Shown here in pieces: positions 28,911-40,700 of a DNA stretch of 64,000 nucleotides. Both the position numbers and the translations under genes were made by a program. A model generated the notes under the pieces. That model saw only the letters and a list, made by a program, of their open reading frames with translations, did not search any database and was not told the origin of the DNA. Source of the DNA: Eukaryota sp. TZLM1-RC (taxonomy: Eukaryota > Metamonada: BaSk clade); assembly GCA_040285825.1 (NCBI GenBank), contig JAUPSS010000002.1, positions 1,426,001 to 1,490,000 on the forward strand, written 5' to 3'. Numbering within the stretch: the first letter of the stretch is position 1; each line of letters begins with the position of its first letter.

Positions 28911-29127
28911 CAGGGTTGGGCAAAAGCTAACGTACTAACACTAAACTACAAAGTACTTTAGTTGCACTAAAACTACATTATGCACATCTTAGTCACACTA
29001 AGGCTAAACTAATCTTGATGTTAGTGTACTAACGCTCAACTAACTTGGACTAAACTAAGACTAATATGAAAAAACAAGAAACAATTTAATAAAAAAACTA
29101 CTATTAGAAATACTGACAAATAAATAG

Positions 29128-29898
29128 TCATTCCATATTCAAATCAAAATCATTTTCCAACCATGATTTTAGACACAATTGATTTCTAACCATGTCATCA
29201 GACAATCTGTTTCGTTTGGCAGAAACAACATCTCCTGCAATCGAGAACATTCGTTCACAGGATACTGATGTGGGCTGTATAGCTAAAAAGTCTTTTGCAG
29301 CGGAAGCTACTGAAAGGAATCTATTTTCATTGGTTTTCCACCACAAAATTGGATCTTCACACCAATCGATGGGACCTTCGTTCAGGTACCTCTCCAGTTC
29401 ATCACTACATTTCATACCTTTCTCGAGTTGCAACTTTTGAAGAAAAGAGACCTTTTGAGATACATTTCTTGATTGTTGATTCTCCTGTTGCTGCTTTTGA
29501 GACACTAGCGATTTCAACTGCTCTTCAAACTCACTTCTATGAAGTAAAGAAGACGCATCTGGTCTTTTAAAACGTGGGTCCAGTACTGTGCCTGTATAAG
29601 CTGAGAAGTCATACAACAAAGCAATATAACTTTGAAACTTGTCACACATACTGTTCACAGCTGTGACAAGCCATTCAGCGGCGTTTGATGAATAAAAGTT
29701 CAGCAAATGTGTATTTAAGTGGTCTAAAATGGTTAAGACCAGGGCAATAGTCGGATTGCTCTGCTTAGATAAAGTGACAGTCGCGTCATAAAACGGCTTC
29801 AAGAGACCAATAATATCGTCCAGGACAACTAGCTCGTTCTCGTCCATAATTAAGTCAAATCTATTGTTCATATATTGTTTTGTTATGTTGTTTCCCAA
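29128..29898 (-). pseudogene. hAT transposase C-terminal half with dimerisation domain
   Basis: The 256-codon frame contains TGTVLDPRFKRPD and the complete hATC dimerisation region: DPILWWKTNENRFLSVAS, then SVSCERMFSIAGDVVSAKR, then RNRLSDDMVRNQLCLKSWL. The catalytic core's early part, with the first acidic residues, is absent, so the protein cannot transpose DNA. It follows the N-terminal part across a frame change at about 29870-29900. Confidence 0.9.
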
Positions 29899-30403
29899 TT
29901 TCTCTGGCTAGTGTTCTTCTAGAAATTGATTCAGCAGATGAATTATAGAAGTTAAGTAAACTGCGAAATTCAGGTGATTCGACAAAGCCCAAAGGAAGAC
30001 ATTCGAGAATAATGAGTCTTATTAACTGACGACGAGCTTCTTTTCGTTCATCTGACGTGAGGCCTAAGGAAGGAAGTTTACGGCGAACAAATGAATTAAG
30101 AATTGGTTGGGCAGATCGGGTTTTCTCTCTCCAGGAAGGATGGAACTTGTCAAGATGGTATTTAAGCGACGATTGGGAGGTTTTCACTGACATTGAAGCG
30201 GGATTTCGGCACAGACGGCAGTACTTCTTATCATCAGCGACGTATAAAAGTTTGTGGCCATCCCATGTTTGTCTAGGAGAAAGCGGTGCCAGCTCAGTCT
30301 GAGTACCACTAGTGCTCGTGGTTGTATCATCATCCGATACTTCGATTGGTGAATCAGTTCTGGGTAATTTGGTGGGGTTTGGGAAGTTATCACCTGATTC
30401 CAT
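29861..30403 (-). pseudogene. hAT transposase N-terminal part with BED zinc finger
   Basis: A 180-codon frame starting MESGDNFPNPT. A BED-type finger reads YCRLCRNPASM, then LKYHLDKFHPSW (C-x2-C...H-x4-H). It is followed by the hAT N-terminal helical segment (RRQLIRLIILECLPLGFVES). It stops where the central domain should begin. The Ser/Thr-rich lead peptide is typical. Confidence 0.88.
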
Positions 30404-30690
30404 AGTTGAAGGGGTACAAAGTGTATATTTTCAACCAATAGTCTTTAAAGTTGAAACTTATTTCTCATATTCCTGAATTTAGCAGTATCAGATCACTTGA
30501 AATTTATGTGTTTAATTGTTTTTAGTGTAGTGCGAGTTAACTTAGGTTTTGAATAAATAATGTGCTAAAGCTAAACTATGAGATGTCTTAGTCGCACTAA
30601 AACTAGACTAAAGAAATTTCAGTCTTTAGTGCACTTAAACTTAGTTTGGTTGAAGGTTACCGGACTAAGTTAACCCAGTGCCCAACCCTA

Positions 30691-30698
30691 CTTATCAG
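30691..30698. repeat. hAT 8-bp target-site duplication, right
   Basis: CTTATCAG, exact partner of 28903-28910. Confidence 0.93.
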
Positions 30699-31894
30699 CC
30701 AAGGCTTCTCCAGACAATTTCACTCGTGTTGCTTTTGGGTGGGGTGAGAAAGTTATACGGACACTATCACCATTAGAAGACATGGTGTAGTCATTAGGTT
30801 TTGTTCTAAAAAATAAATAAGGGTTTTTCAAAATTGTTTGTGATGTTTTTTTGGAGATAAAATGGTCGAGAACCCATGTGGAAAAGGGAACAAAAGCAGG
30901 CTTCAAGCTAGCGATAGGGGTGAGTCTATGTCGTTTAAAAGTATGTGGAAGGGCTTGATCGAGATGGTTTTGGATTGTTAATCCGCAACGAAAGATGTAG
31001 GTTCTATTCCCTTGATTAAGGGTCACTCTTCGAGAAGAAAGAAGAGTGTTGTACCTTTGCGGATCACCAACCAAGAAGCTAAATACAGTAACAGCCACTG
31101 TATGGTGTGTGTTGAAACAAGAAGGAAAAGGTTGCGAAAGTTCATGTTGTTGTGTAGTACAAAGCCAGCACAAGTGGCTGGTACAGGGCAGTTATGACCG
31201 ACTGCATACGAGCGGAAGAAGTTGAGCTTCCAAGACACAAGAGTATCAGCTAACAGTTACTGGTAATTGCCTTGCAGTTGGTGGCACTTTGCACCCACTA
31301 GTTGTTGGAGAGGCCTACTAATGGGTAGCGCATGCTTAAGATTTTTTCTTGAAACGAACAAAACTGCAAACGGCCATGATGTACAGATTCGTTGGAGCTT
31401 CACATACAAATGACGTTTGCCACGTCTTTTGAATCGATGTCTGACCTTTGGCTCAGAGACCGCCACATAGTCAAGACACTGATCCAGAATTGATGTTGGG
31501 TCAGGAAATGATTGTCAACAGGGAAGCACGCAACAAAAACTCTAGCATAAAAACTGCCCTGGTCAGCCATGGTGTTCATTTTGGTCAGCTGTCCATCAAT
31601 ATAGTGACTCACTGGCTGCTCAAGGAACTGATGAAGGGAGCAGACACATGTCATGACTGCATAGACCTTACTGAAAACGGAAGGTGTACAGACCATCCAA
31701 CAAAAATTGGTTTCAACTTTGATTTGTAGTATGAATTTCTATCAAAACACATTTCAGGATTTTGACTAATTCATGCAATTTTGATAGACGTTAAGCATAC
31801 TTTAGAACTATCATTAAATGATATCACAATCAAATGATAGTTAAAGCAACAACATCATAATACGTGTACAGGTACACAAAACACGGAAAAACAT

Positions 31895-33750
31895 TTACCT
31901 AAAGGGCCCCCGGAACGCCTTCGGTCTTTTATTGTCGTAGTGCTCACTTATATCAATCTCCATCTGGTTTCTGGAGGCTGAGATGTCCCCGACCGGAGTG
32001 TCTAACATTAAGGGCAAACAAACCTTATTGTTCACCCTCCCATCATCGTTAGACATCTTTTGATTGAATACATTACAGCAATTCGTTTTAGCAGATGTGT
32101 AGAATTTATCTCCATTAGGTTTCACATATGTAAAAATGTTTCTGAATGTCCTTCAAAAAGTGCTTCCTTGGGGCTTTCACAGGTCGTTTTGATCGCCCGT
32201 CATTTCTACCTCCAAACCAAATAATGGTTTCTTTTCCATTAGCTATTAGTTTAATTCTCTCATTAAATCCCATTATATTTTTTGTCTTCTTATAAAGAAC
32301 GCAAACTTGTTGCGGCGCAGGTTTCGGCGATCTCCATTTATCAGCAGTTGGTCTGATATAAGTGTCAAACGGAAATCGGGATTGCTGATTTCTTCCTGTG
32401 TCGGTACCCACATCAAAGGCATTGCTATTTCATACAGATATTTGCGAAAATTGTGTAGGAAATAGCAATTTGGTGATCCATGGGTCAAGACAGGTGGTTG
32501 AATAATCTTTTTTGCCTTCAGATTTGAAACAAGGCCCAAAAGTTGATGATGAACAAAGTTAATATCTATTTTTGATCCAATTGAATACTCACACAAATTG
32601 GTTAGGATCAAATGTTGCACAAAATGTTCAATATTTAATAACAAAATATTCAATTGGATCAACTGGAGGAGGCTCATAGGTGTCGTCAGTTCTTCGACGT
32701 TGCTTTGGATGGACCTGTTGTTGAACTCTGGAGTTGCGTTTTCGACTCTTGGCAGGCATATCGTGTTGTCCACTGGCTTTGGCAGTTTCAAATTCTCTGG
32801 CTGAGCGGCGATTCTTGGTTTTCTAAGGAGCTGTTGAAAATGTTACCCTGAGAGATAAACCATCTGATGCAAGAGTATACGTGGCAAAGTTTTTTTTGTT
32901 GAAATGCTTGAATGAGTTTCTCAGTAATGGTCGGTTTGGATTTAAACGCAAGAAGTGTGTTTCAAGTTGTTGACTGGAAAAAATAAAACCTGGAAAGTAG
33001 CTTGCGGATGGAGCGAGAGCGTGTCTCTTCATTGTTTCACCGGCCATTTTCTCCAAGAAGGGCAAAATACGGAGGCCGGTAGAGGAGATAAAAGTCATCG
33101 AATCAGCGTTCAATTGGATGTCAACTCCTGCTAGGAGGGCTTGGAACCTAGCAGAGTCACCTACTTGTTGATTAAATAAATCAGTTATGTGAGCATGATG
33201 TTGCTCATACCAACCAAGTAGCTGTTCTGAAACCGCGTAATCTTTAAGAACGGCAGCAGCATATCCTTTAGGAGCTGGACAGTCAAAGAAAACTGCCATT
33301 GTTTTGTAAAAAATAAGTTTCCATACAAATGGGCCATCTGTCATTATTTGACAGAAGCTGCTCCCCATTTGGAGTGCGCGAAAGTTTTGGATGTCAGAAT
33401 GGCACCAGTTGTCAGTCCTTTTGTCATGACCCAGAGGGACGAAGGGACACCTGGTTGGGTCAAAAGCATAAGAAAAAGTTTCGTAAATTTCTCAGTGGTT
33501 TTCAAAGGGTTACTGGACTGGAGGACTGGCCATCATTACAAAGTTCTGGCATTGATACCAGAACTGTTGATAATACAGCCAATGGGCCATGTTTGAATGC
33601 ATCAATATAAAATACTGAGCAAGACGACAGGCCAAGACGCTGACAGTTCGTATGTAACGAAACTGTCGCTTCATTGCATTTCTTGCAGCACTGGTGAAGA
33701 ATTTGGTAGCTGCTGAGAATTCAACAACTGCTGCAGCAACGGTTGTCATT
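31895..33750 (-). pseudogene. Fanzor-D copy 2
   Basis: 33510-33749 and 32823-33368 encode an N-terminal region related to that of copy 1 (compare MKRHALAPSASYFPGF, then DGLSLRVTFS, with FKRHRLTPIASLKPAF, then GDSVRITFS). 32273-32791 and 31895-32411 give LRRNKFAFFIRRQK, then TIIWFGGRNDGR, then KAPRKHFLKDIQKHF, then a collapsed zinc finger and GDISAS, then HYDNKRPKAF. Multiple frameshifts, and a damaged CxxC, show decay. It stands head-to-tail with copy 1, about 200 bp apart. Confidence 0.7.
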
Positions 33751-34265
33751 TTTTTCAGGACGCCTAACCTCCCAAGGGAATCATCACAATTAGTCTATCA
33801 GTTTATCAGTCTATTTTATTGAGTATCTTCAGTTGCATGGTTCCTAAGAGTACGTATATCGGTTTCAATGTTGAGAAGCATATCATACATCGAACCCATA
33901 TCCACTAGAGCAAAAAGAAGTATTTTGTATGGCAATTTATTGTGTGGGAAATGGATTTGGTGGAAATCCATTGCAGAATATCCATTTATTCATTTAGTTA
34001 TTTGTATAGTTTTACTATTTTAGATGCCATGTCCATTGACCCTTGTTATTCTTCTAACGAACATTTCATTAACGCAGATGTAGATAATTCTTTTCTTGTT
34101 GGCGAAAAAATAAAATTGTTAAATATGCGAAACCCATTTTCTCAGTTAATGAAAATTCTCATGCCCAATATAATTTATGTCCCTTTGTTTTTTCTTTGTT
34201 AAGATCTCTAGGTAAGGCTGCTTTTCCTTGAGGATTTTTTTGTAGTTGTAAAGGAAAGAACTGGA
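33751..34265. other. Intergenic, no supported gene
   Basis: About 500 bp between Fanzor-D copy 2 and a retroelement fragment. An 86-codon plus-strand frame (33942-34202) is hydrophobic but shows no family feature. Confidence 0.4.
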
Positions 34266-34575
34266 AGAATTTTCAATCGTGTTTACTGGCAAAACAGAAT
34301 TGTATTTTACATTTTTAAGGGAATGGTAAAACTAATTTCTGATTCACTATCTTCTTTTGGGAAATTTTCTGATTCTTTAGCAAATAATTATTTTGATGTA
34401 GGGGAGGCAGGTTTTGAGGATGTGGAGTTTTAGTTGTGTGTTTTATGTTTTCATATTTCTTATTAAAGAGTATTTATAAAAATTTTCCGTATTTATTGAA
34501 TTTGCACACTTAATTAAATAAACTCAAAACTAATGGGACAACTATCATTGAACCTTATTAAATGAATAAAATTTC
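34266..34575 (+). mobile_element. Family-C retroelement fragment (copy 2) with a nested insertion
   Basis: The plus-strand match to 15950-16160 runs from TTTACTGGCAAAACAG to about 34467 and resumes at 34554. Between these lies a short minus-strand RLE-A 3' end (core about 34490-34553). The 9-mer CTTATTAAA at 34459-34467 and 34554-34562 brackets it as a likely duplication. The RLE-A tail is nearly identical to those at 10180 and 36790. Confidence 0.6.
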
Positions 34576-34605
34576 TTTTTTTTGTATATTAATTTTATTA
34601 ATAAC

Positions 34606-35405
34606 CTATAAATCAACATCTAAATAATCCACCTCTCCCAAAACAAAAACCCTAGAAGAAATTCCAAATGGGCCTGCTGCTTTTCCTTTTGGCAGTTTTT
34701 GAATAGAATTAAGAACTTCAATTGTAGAAATTGGATTTTCGATCCAAAAAGGACAAACATCAGGCTTGCTGCACCTGATTTTTTTGAGGGTGTAACTTTT
34801 GAAGTTTTCAAGGGTTTCAGAATTTGCATCAGCCAAAGAAGAGGAAAACAAAGACTGTTTTGCAGTTCCATAACGATCACGTACTTTCGGATAACTTTTG
34901 ATTTTACAATTTTTTATTCCAAAGTTTTTTTAAAACAATTTTTGTTTTTTCTAGCAAAATATTTCCAAAATGATGAAATATTCCACTTATTATTTTTTAA
35001 TTCAGAAGTAAAACGTCGCATCTCTATTGAGAAGGGAATTGTACTGGCGGGGCTAATTTCTACTGGAATCTGAATCGGAGGTCTAACGGTATCCGCAGCT
35101 TTACAATTGGGGCAAAACAAAAGTGTTCGACCATTTCTTGAATCTTTCACAGCTTTTCTTGCAAAATGGACAACAAAGATTAATGGTTTCAGAAGGGGAA
35201 GAGAGTGAACACCAGAAGCATTTAACTGAAGATCGTCAGAATCATTGTTTTCAGAACAATTTAAATCGGCATCAACTGGAATGGAACATTGGAGAATTTG
35301 CTGAGCAGATTTTAATTCAATTTCTCTTTTTTGTTTTTCAGGGCATGTTTTCGAATTATAACCATTTATACCACAAATCGAACATTTTTTAGAAACTTAT
35401 AAACA
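34606..35405 (-). mobile_element. Non-LTR retrotransposon 5' portion: zinc knuckles and RT start
   Basis: Minus-strand frames in order are: a knuckle-like CSICGINGYNSKTC (about 35360-35385, with Tyr where His is usual), a Cys-rich CCPFCKKSCERF segment (about 35160-35210), and FCPNCKAAD (about 35110). At 34606-34880 is IEVLNSIQKLPKGKAAGPFGIS, the finger motif that opens reverse transcriptases of non-LTR elements. The polymerase palm is absent, so the element was cut off just after RT begins. It could be the missing 5' half of one of the endonuclease families, but no overlap proves this. Confidence 0.6.
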
Positions 35406-35529
35406 ATTTGGTTGTGATCCAAGATTTAAAGGACCCATTTTTTCTTTTTGTTCTTGAGAATTTTCAGCAACTGACTCTTTTATCTGAATAGAAAAACGAA
35501 AAACAACATGCCAGCCATAATGAATGCTG

Positions 35530-36740
35530 TTATTTAAGCCATAATTGTTGTTGGTGGTAGATTTTTGGCTCTTTCCAATTTTGGCAGGTGAAAACAGTTT
35601 TCGAGAAACGGAGTTGTTGATAGAGCGCGCAACAGAACGTAAGGAACGAAATTGTGGCTCCTGTGTGTTTTTTCCGGCAGAGTGATCAGTCCCTGATTGA
35701 ATCGAGTTCTTCTCGCGCTTTGACGTTGTCGATCATTTGCAGCGCTACACGATAGTCTGCTTCGTTTACAGCCTCTGCTGCTTCCCATATATAACCTTCC
35801 AGGCCTTTTTGCTTGTAATGTTTGCAGAAGTTTGCACACAAATGTCTCAGACAGTAAGCATGCGCTACATCATTTTCAAATACCTCGTTTACAGTTTTTT
35901 AAATAGATGGGTGACGATCAGACACAATAACAAGATGAGGATCTTTTAGGCTTTCCTTCAATAAAGATAGAAAATACTTCCAGTTGACATCGTTTTCAAT
36001 ATCAACAATCGCATATGCAAGAGGAAACAGTTGTCCTTCTGCGTCAACAGCGGTGGCCGAGAGCAAGGTTCCCCCAGATGGACTGTGAAGATGAGCCCCA
36101 TCAATACTGACGAACTTTCTACTGTGTACAAAAGCCTTGATGGCATAGCTCATCATTACAAAACAGCGAACAAAAACTCCTTCATTATCTTCCACGTGAA
36201 AGACACTTCCTGGATTGGCATACAGCAATTCTTTCTTATAAGTGTTGAGAAGAGCAAACGATACTTCCACATTGCCAAACAGTCTCTTTTTAAGAAGAGT
36301 CACACTTTTCCATCGAACTGTGTAGGATTCGATTTCCACTCTGTAGATCATTTTAAAGTCAGTAAAGAGATTCGAGGCGTTGTAACTTCTGCTTAAGTTC
36401 ACTGTTTCGATGAAGAAAGGATGCTCGACAATGAAAACGGCATTAGCGTTTTTGTTCGTCAGTCGTTGAAGTTTTGTACAAGTATGAGGTGACAAGGAGA
36501 TGATTGTCCACTCTTCATCAGAAACCTTCTTGCACGTAACAGAGAATTCACAGGACATTTGGCAGCAAGAAGCTCGACATCGTAACTTGTCACTATGAGT
36601 GTATTTGATCTCACGTCTTTCAAGAAGACTGTCGTGTATAAGGCGTAGTTGAAAGTTTTTTTATCCTTGAATGTAGACTCTTTCTTCAGGGCAGCGATAT
36701 TTAAAGAATACATTATAGAGCAGCGGTGGTATAAAAACAA
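35530..36740 (-). pseudogene. Mutator-like (MULE) transposase
   Basis: Frames 36459-36740 and 35899-36558, plus a broken continuation to about 35530, make up a MULE protein. It has an N-terminal Cys/His region (SCEFSVTCKK, then SLSPHTC) and the MULE catalytic domain with FVSIDGAHLHSPSGGTLLSA (first Asp), AYAIVDIENDVNWKYFL and VIVSDRHPSI (second Asp). After a frame break, AYCLRHLCANF and EAAEAVNEADYRVAL follow. At least two frameshifts make it inactive. I could not define terminal inverted repeats. Confidence 0.85.
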
Positions 36741-36771
36741 TTATGGTGGAATGAAGGTAATTTTGAAAGTC

Positions 36772-36782
36772 TTTTAATGGTA
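36772..36782. repeat. Target-site duplication, left copy (pairs with 37644-37654)
   Basis: The 11-mer TTTTAATGGTA occurs exactly again at 37644-37654, flanking RLE-A copy 2. Confidence 0.85.
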
Positions 36783-37643
36783 TATTTATTGAATTTGCAC
36801 ACTTGATTAAATTAAATCATAACTAATGGTACGACTATCATTAAACCAAGATTTCCTCTACAAAATCTTGATTTGCTTGCTGTCTAGCTAAAGCTTCTCT
36901 AATTCGATTGAAAAACCGCGGTAATCTATTAATAATGGCAAATTGAATCCGTGAACGCCATAAAAAAATATCAAATCTTTTCATTGTTTTTTCTTTCACC
37001 ATTTTTTGGAAGTCATCCAAAAAACTTTCTGCTTCAACTGATAATCTTCCATTTATCGAAAATGGAAAAGCAATAAAAACCAGCTCTGTATTTCTATCGA
37101 TATTTGCATCTTCAATTTCTTTATCATATTTTCTATGTTTTTCTTTTGCTTTAAAATCCAGAGCAGCCACAGGATTAAGTTTTCTTCTGTGAACCAAAGT
37201 ATCGTTTGCAACATTACATGAGACAAAGTCAACAATAGCTTCAGAATTATCAATCCAATCACAGTATACATCACCTCTATCATCAGAACCAAAATTATTC
37301 AGAGAAAGTGTTTCTTTCAGCAGGGGCTCTTTGATACACGATATCCTTGCAGTTTGTGCCATATTGAAAACAGTGTCTCTAACAGCATCATGTAATGAAG
37401 AACGATAAGTTATCAATTTAGAGCAATTTAGAGCATGACGCAAAGTGAGTTGAGGTGAATTCGAACAAATACATTTTTCTTTTGATAATAATTGGTTAAT
37501 GGGGATGTTCAAATATAATCTCATTTTTGTTACAAATGCTTCATTAGTAGCACACAATCCAAATCTTCGTGGTACAATGGTTACAAAAAGTGAAGAATCT
37601 GACACCTTGTTTTCACAAACACCCTTTTCCAATAACAATGAGT
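36783..37643 (-). mobile_element. 5'-truncated family-A retroelement (copy 2), recent
   Basis: 861 bp bounded by a perfect 11-bp duplication. The minus-strand 3' end reads CAATAAATA, at the same position as in copy 1. The coding frame 36841-37638 stays open and differs from copy 1 at only a handful of sites. It is truncated within the region upstream of the zinc knuckle. Its 5' side lies about 75 bp from the prominin-like gene start on the other strand. Confidence 0.85.
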
Positions 37644-37654
37644 TTTTAATGGTA
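37644..37654. repeat. Target-site duplication, right copy (pairs with 36772-36782)
   Basis: TTTTAATGGTA, exact 11-bp partner on the truncated side of the RLE-A copy 2 insertion. Confidence 0.85.
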
Positions 37655-37728
37655 CAGAACTAATTTTCCCAAAAATAAATTTCTGATTCAAAAAAAGAAT
37701 ATCCATTGTAACTTCCAATCACTCAAAC

Positions 37729-40700
37729 ATGCAGCAGCTCTTATTCTTGCTCGCATTCGTATGTGCTCTGGTATTTGCTGACCGTTTCGATGATCTTCTT
37801 CCAGCTCCAAGTGCAGAGCTTCAATCATTGTCTACCCGTGCCATCAATCTTCCTCCACTGGAGATTTCTGAAAAAATAGGAGGATTTGCTATTCATACCT
37901 TGCGATCCCAAAATCGCAAGTTGTGGCTAGACCCCGAGTCTACTGCTAACGGTTCTTTGACCCTCACCCTTGACGGAGGCCATACGGACAACTCCTTTAC
38001 TCCTTTTCGCGACTCTTCGATCAACTATACGTACTTTATTGGCCTCGGTTCGTTTGTCATCCCTGTTGTTGTGCTCATCGCCATTCTTTTGCTACTATTC
38101 ACCATCATTTTCATCAAAGCTCTGATCACCCTCATCCTGTCATTGTTTAATAAGAATAAGAATCCAAAATACGATGAAATTCCCTCGCTTCCAAAACTAC
38201 TTTTTAAATACACCCTCTTTTTGTTTGCCTTCTCTATCCTTGTTGCTTATTCAGGAGCCCTTTCTTCTCATAGATCATTCCGAAATATTATAGATATTTA
38301 TCCAAACTTAGATCCTGTGGTGCAAACTTTAATTAATCAAGGTTCTAAATCGTATTCTCTATCACAAGGTTTTATTGAAATTGTTGCTAATTTCATTGAT
38401 AGTCTTTGGACAGTGTTGCCAGACAGATTTGTGATTTCTTCAAACTTTACGTGTGCTAGTTCATTGTTGACTGACTTTCCTAATATGGATCCTTTGATTG
38501 ATTACATTGATTATGTCGATGATCACGTTGTGCTTGACGAATCAGCTCTTTTTTCCGAATTAACTCATATTTATGGTTTAAATGCAGAAAACAACAACTT
38601 TTCATCAACAAGTGGTGATTTAAATCAATTTATTAGCTCTTTACCTTCCACCTTCCAGAACTCTTTACTCTCTCTTGGTCACCATCTTTCTGATATTGAT
38701 TCTTTGATGAATCCAGTCGTGGCTGACTCACTCACCAATAGTGCAAGTGTAACAAGTGATTTAAACTTTATCTCCAGTTCAGCTTTATTAACCAGGTTGC
38801 CCACTATGAACAATCAACATGAATCAATTAATTTGATTGACCATTCTTCCCACAACACCTTCACATCATTGGACTCCCATGTGACCAGTGTTGACTCTTA
38901 CCTCTCATCAAGCTTAATCAATGACGTGTCCACAGTTTACAACAGATTAAATGAGTTGGGGAACGTCAATACTGAATCATTTAGATCCAATCTTGGAAAC
39001 TTTGATACTGCCAATGCAGATTCTGTGGAAAATGATTTGAGTTTCATCAATAATTTGTCTTGGCCCGATTTGAATAACTTAGAAAGTACCATTAACAACC
39101 TTGAAGCTGAAATGGAATCGGCAATTGATTTGACGGTGATTAGAGATGGGATTGAAAAGGTCATTAATGGTTTGACTGTCCTTGACTCTGCATTTTTAAA
39201 TAACTTTGAAACTGATTTTAATGATTTCTTATCAAGAGTTAATTCACTCGTCAATGTATTACCAACTTTTATCACCAGTTTGTCTGATCTTGATACCAAC
39301 ATCAATCAGCTTCCCAACCAATCAATCATCAAAGATTTGATGGATGTTGTTCACTCTTTTCAAGCTGCTGTGACCACCTTTGGAAGTAATTTTCTTGATG
39401 ATTTGGAAAATGATTTAATTATTGTTGGTGATTTTTTAAATAATTTACCTAATGTTGCCACTGACTTGTCTGACAATTATTCCATTGAATCTTCTAAATT
39501 ATCACATTTATTACAAGTTTTTTCAATTAATCCACAAATCCTTAATAATGTATTAAATCAGTTAGCAGACTTAATCAATGGAATTGATTGTTTAAGTTCA
39601 CTTCAATCATTTTTAGAACTAATTGATCTTGAAATATTGATACTTCCTGAATTAGTCATGAATGTTTCAGATTCTTTTTCTAATTTTACTGGAGTTTATT
39701 CTAATTTTAATATTGCTGAATTTGAAAGTTTTGTTTCTTATATTAATGGTACTGATCCCTATGCTACAGGTACCCTCAATCAGCCAGAGTTTATTAATGT
39801 TTTGACCCTTTTATATGAACTTCCCCACAATTATAACAATTTAAATAATTTTGGAAATTTTCTTTCTGAATTCAATTCCTTTGTTACTGAATACTATTCT
39901 ATTCCAAATGATTTTATTTCTGAATTTACCTCTTTCACGGAAGTTGTTGATTCTGTTCGTGATTTGACACATTTTGGCCAACAATTTCAAGATTTTAATA
40001 CGTTATTGTCTAATTTACCAGATTTAAATCCAATTTCGACGTTCATTTCCAATATTATAGGCTTGACAAATTCTCTATCAGTCTCTGATCTAACCAACAT
40101 TAGGAATGTGCTTGATGAGATTATCAATAATTACCACCCATTTGTTAGTAATCCTGATATTAATAATGAAATCGGAAGGGTTTTGGCTTTGGAGAACAAC
40201 CTTGTTTCCCAATACAGTACTTGCAGAGATGTTCTTTTGGAATGTGCATCTAATGGCAATCAGTGTGGGTCACACTCAAGTTGTGATTTGATTGCAAGTG
40301 CACTTGATGAGGTTGCAGTTATAAACCCTGATTACTTTCCTGATTTGGAAAGTTCATTGATCTTGTTAGAAAGTCAATACGATTCTTTGAATGTCGAGTT
40401 ACATTCCGCTTTAATTACCGATTACGATTCTTATATCAGCGAGTTTCAAAATATTCAACTTTATCCTGGCGACATTAATTCAGTCTTTGATTTTGTCACA
40501 AGCCTTTCTGATTATAATGATTTAAATGACTATTTTGTCAGTTTTGATGCTCAACTATCAAATATGTTCAACTTTGCATCATTTGGATCTGCTTGCATGA
40601 GCATGCAAGATTCTCTTCTTAATTTTCCTGATTTAAATATTTACGCTTCTTCAATTCAGAAAATTGGAAACCTGTTGGATTCTTTTTCCTGGAGCGATGG

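Larger units (their letters stand above)
28911..30690 (-). mobile_element. hAT-superfamily DNA transposon, internally deleted
   Basis: A 1,780-bp element. Terminal inverted repeats are CAGGGTTGGGCA on the left and TAGGGTTGGGCA (inverted) on the right, typical hAT termini. The subterminal 100-150 bp at both ends carry many CACTAA/ACTAAAC repeats, probably transposase-binding sites. Both halves of a transposase are present on the minus strand, but the middle is missing. The perfect 8-bp duplication and clean termini suggest a fairly recent insertion mobilised by transposase supplied elsewhere. Confidence 0.93.
28017..31700 (-). pseudogene. Fanzor-D copy 1, split by a hAT transposon
   Basis: If the hAT insertion (28911-30690) and one 8-bp duplication are ignored, the reading frame at 30691-31173 (ending GEALADK) continues as RSRRQLDYYETTQNRK at 28910. 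It leads to a RuvC-I-like FWAIDPNHSNLCGSS. After further frame breaks, 28110-28523 gives KVWFGNGEGG, then KTPHKAFLKLLQRS, then the zinc finger and RuvC-III (CPECNQVWSRDISAS, Asp retained). A stop interrupts just before the final EIAISEDYYGTRPEAF-like end. N-terminal pieces lie at 31257-31697. It resembles the copy at 31895-33750. The hAT insertion came after the Fanzor, because it splits a continuous frame. Confidence 0.75.

Noticed and set aside
34699-35073. 124-codon plus-strand gene
   Set aside because: It lies antisense to the RT-element fragment with its recognisable zinc and RT motifs.
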